Shown: in pieces, positions 5,626 to 5,754 of the stretch
How positions within the stretch are numbered: the first letter of the stretch is position 1
Layout of the letters: each line of letters begins with the position of its first letter
Assembly (NCBI GenBank): GCA_903903765.1
Contig: CAIVAH010000317.1
Coordinates: 1 to 5,754 of the forward strand
Direction: 5' to 3'
DNA length: 5,754 bases
DNA from: an uncultured Methylococcaceae bacterium
GTDB taxonomy: Bacteria; Pseudomonadota; Gammaproteobacteria; Methylococcales; Methylomonadaceae
Made by a program: the position numbers and the translations under genes
Notes under the pieces: generated by a model
Told to the model about the DNA's origin: nothing
What the model saw: only the letters and a program-made list of their open reading frames with translations
Database searches by the model: none

Positions 5626-5754
5626 TTAATAAGATTTAGATGATAAATCTAATTCTTGTAATTCTCCTTGCAGTCTACACACTGACGTATTAATACGACC
5701 ATCATCATAAGCATTAATTACTCTGTAACCGGGCATTTTAATATCAATGCTAAA
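5626..5754 (-). CDS. C-terminal 42 residues of a convergent gene (partial, unidentified)
   Basis: On the minus strand one frame is open from the window's right edge (5754) to a TAA at 5628-5626, giving 42 residues that include KMPGYRVINAYDDGR, then SVCRLQGELQELDL. The composition looks like a real protein (mixed charged and hydrophobic, few rare residues). The stop falls just beyond the hairpin, as expected for the end of a convergent gene. I do not recognise the family from this fragment. It need not belong to the Ter pathway, since it is in the opposite orientation and has separate transcription. Confidence 0.6.
   Translation of the reverse strand, partial: FSIDIKMPGYRVINAYDDGRINTSVCRLQGELQELDLSSKSY

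Noticed and set aside
5632..5650. Inverted repeat AGATTTA-GATGA-TAAATCT
   Set aside because: Seven-base arms of mostly A and T inside the coding end of the minus-strand gene; too weak to call a terminator next to the much better hairpin at 5579-5616.
1..5754. tRNA, rRNA, CRISPR array, insertion sequence, attachment site or riboswitch
   Set aside because: None seen: coding is nearly continuous, gaps are at most 54 bases, and no terminal inverted repeats, regular spacers or transposase motifs appear.

Overview
This AT-rich window holds a co-directional gene cluster from the tellurium-resistance (Ter) world. The protein families, the TerB sequence and the codon choice suggest an AT-rich proteobacterium, probably gammaproteobacterial. 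That taxonomic guess is inference; no rRNA or other marker is present.

Layout on the + strand: the last codons of an upstream gene (to 44); an ATP-grasp ligase of the Ter-associated type (44-1060); a phosphoribosyltransferase fused to a TRSP domain (1103-2311); a HAD hydrolase (2283-3038); a second, divergent phosphoribosyltransferase with a C-terminal PELOTA-type domain, often labelled 'cysteine protease StiP' (3044-4132); a CitE/HpcH-like TIM-barrel C-C bond lyase (4129-5067); and terB (5119-5571). A hairpin at 5579-5616 closes the cluster. The 3' end of an unidentified convergent gene on the - strand (5626-5754) lies beyond it. There are no long gene-free stretches; the largest gaps are 42, 51 and 54 bases.

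How the genes may work together: ATP-grasp, PRTase-TRSP, HAD, PRTase-PELOTA and C-C lyase are the five-enzyme set that comparative genomics has linked to Ter operons. It was proposed to make a nucleoside-like metabolite. The logic is that PRTases handle a PRPP-derived ribosyl phosphate, the HAD enzyme removes a phosphate, the lyase makes or breaks a C-C bond, and the ATP-grasp enzyme joins an amine or amino acid to a carboxylate. To my knowledge the product has not been determined. TerB is the stress/metal-linked partner. The tight spacing (TAATG, a 29-base overlap, a 5-base gap, an ATGA overlap) indicates a translationally coupled operon. Only terB has a strong Shine-Dalgarno site and a plausible promoter of its own, so it may be made in larger or independent amounts.
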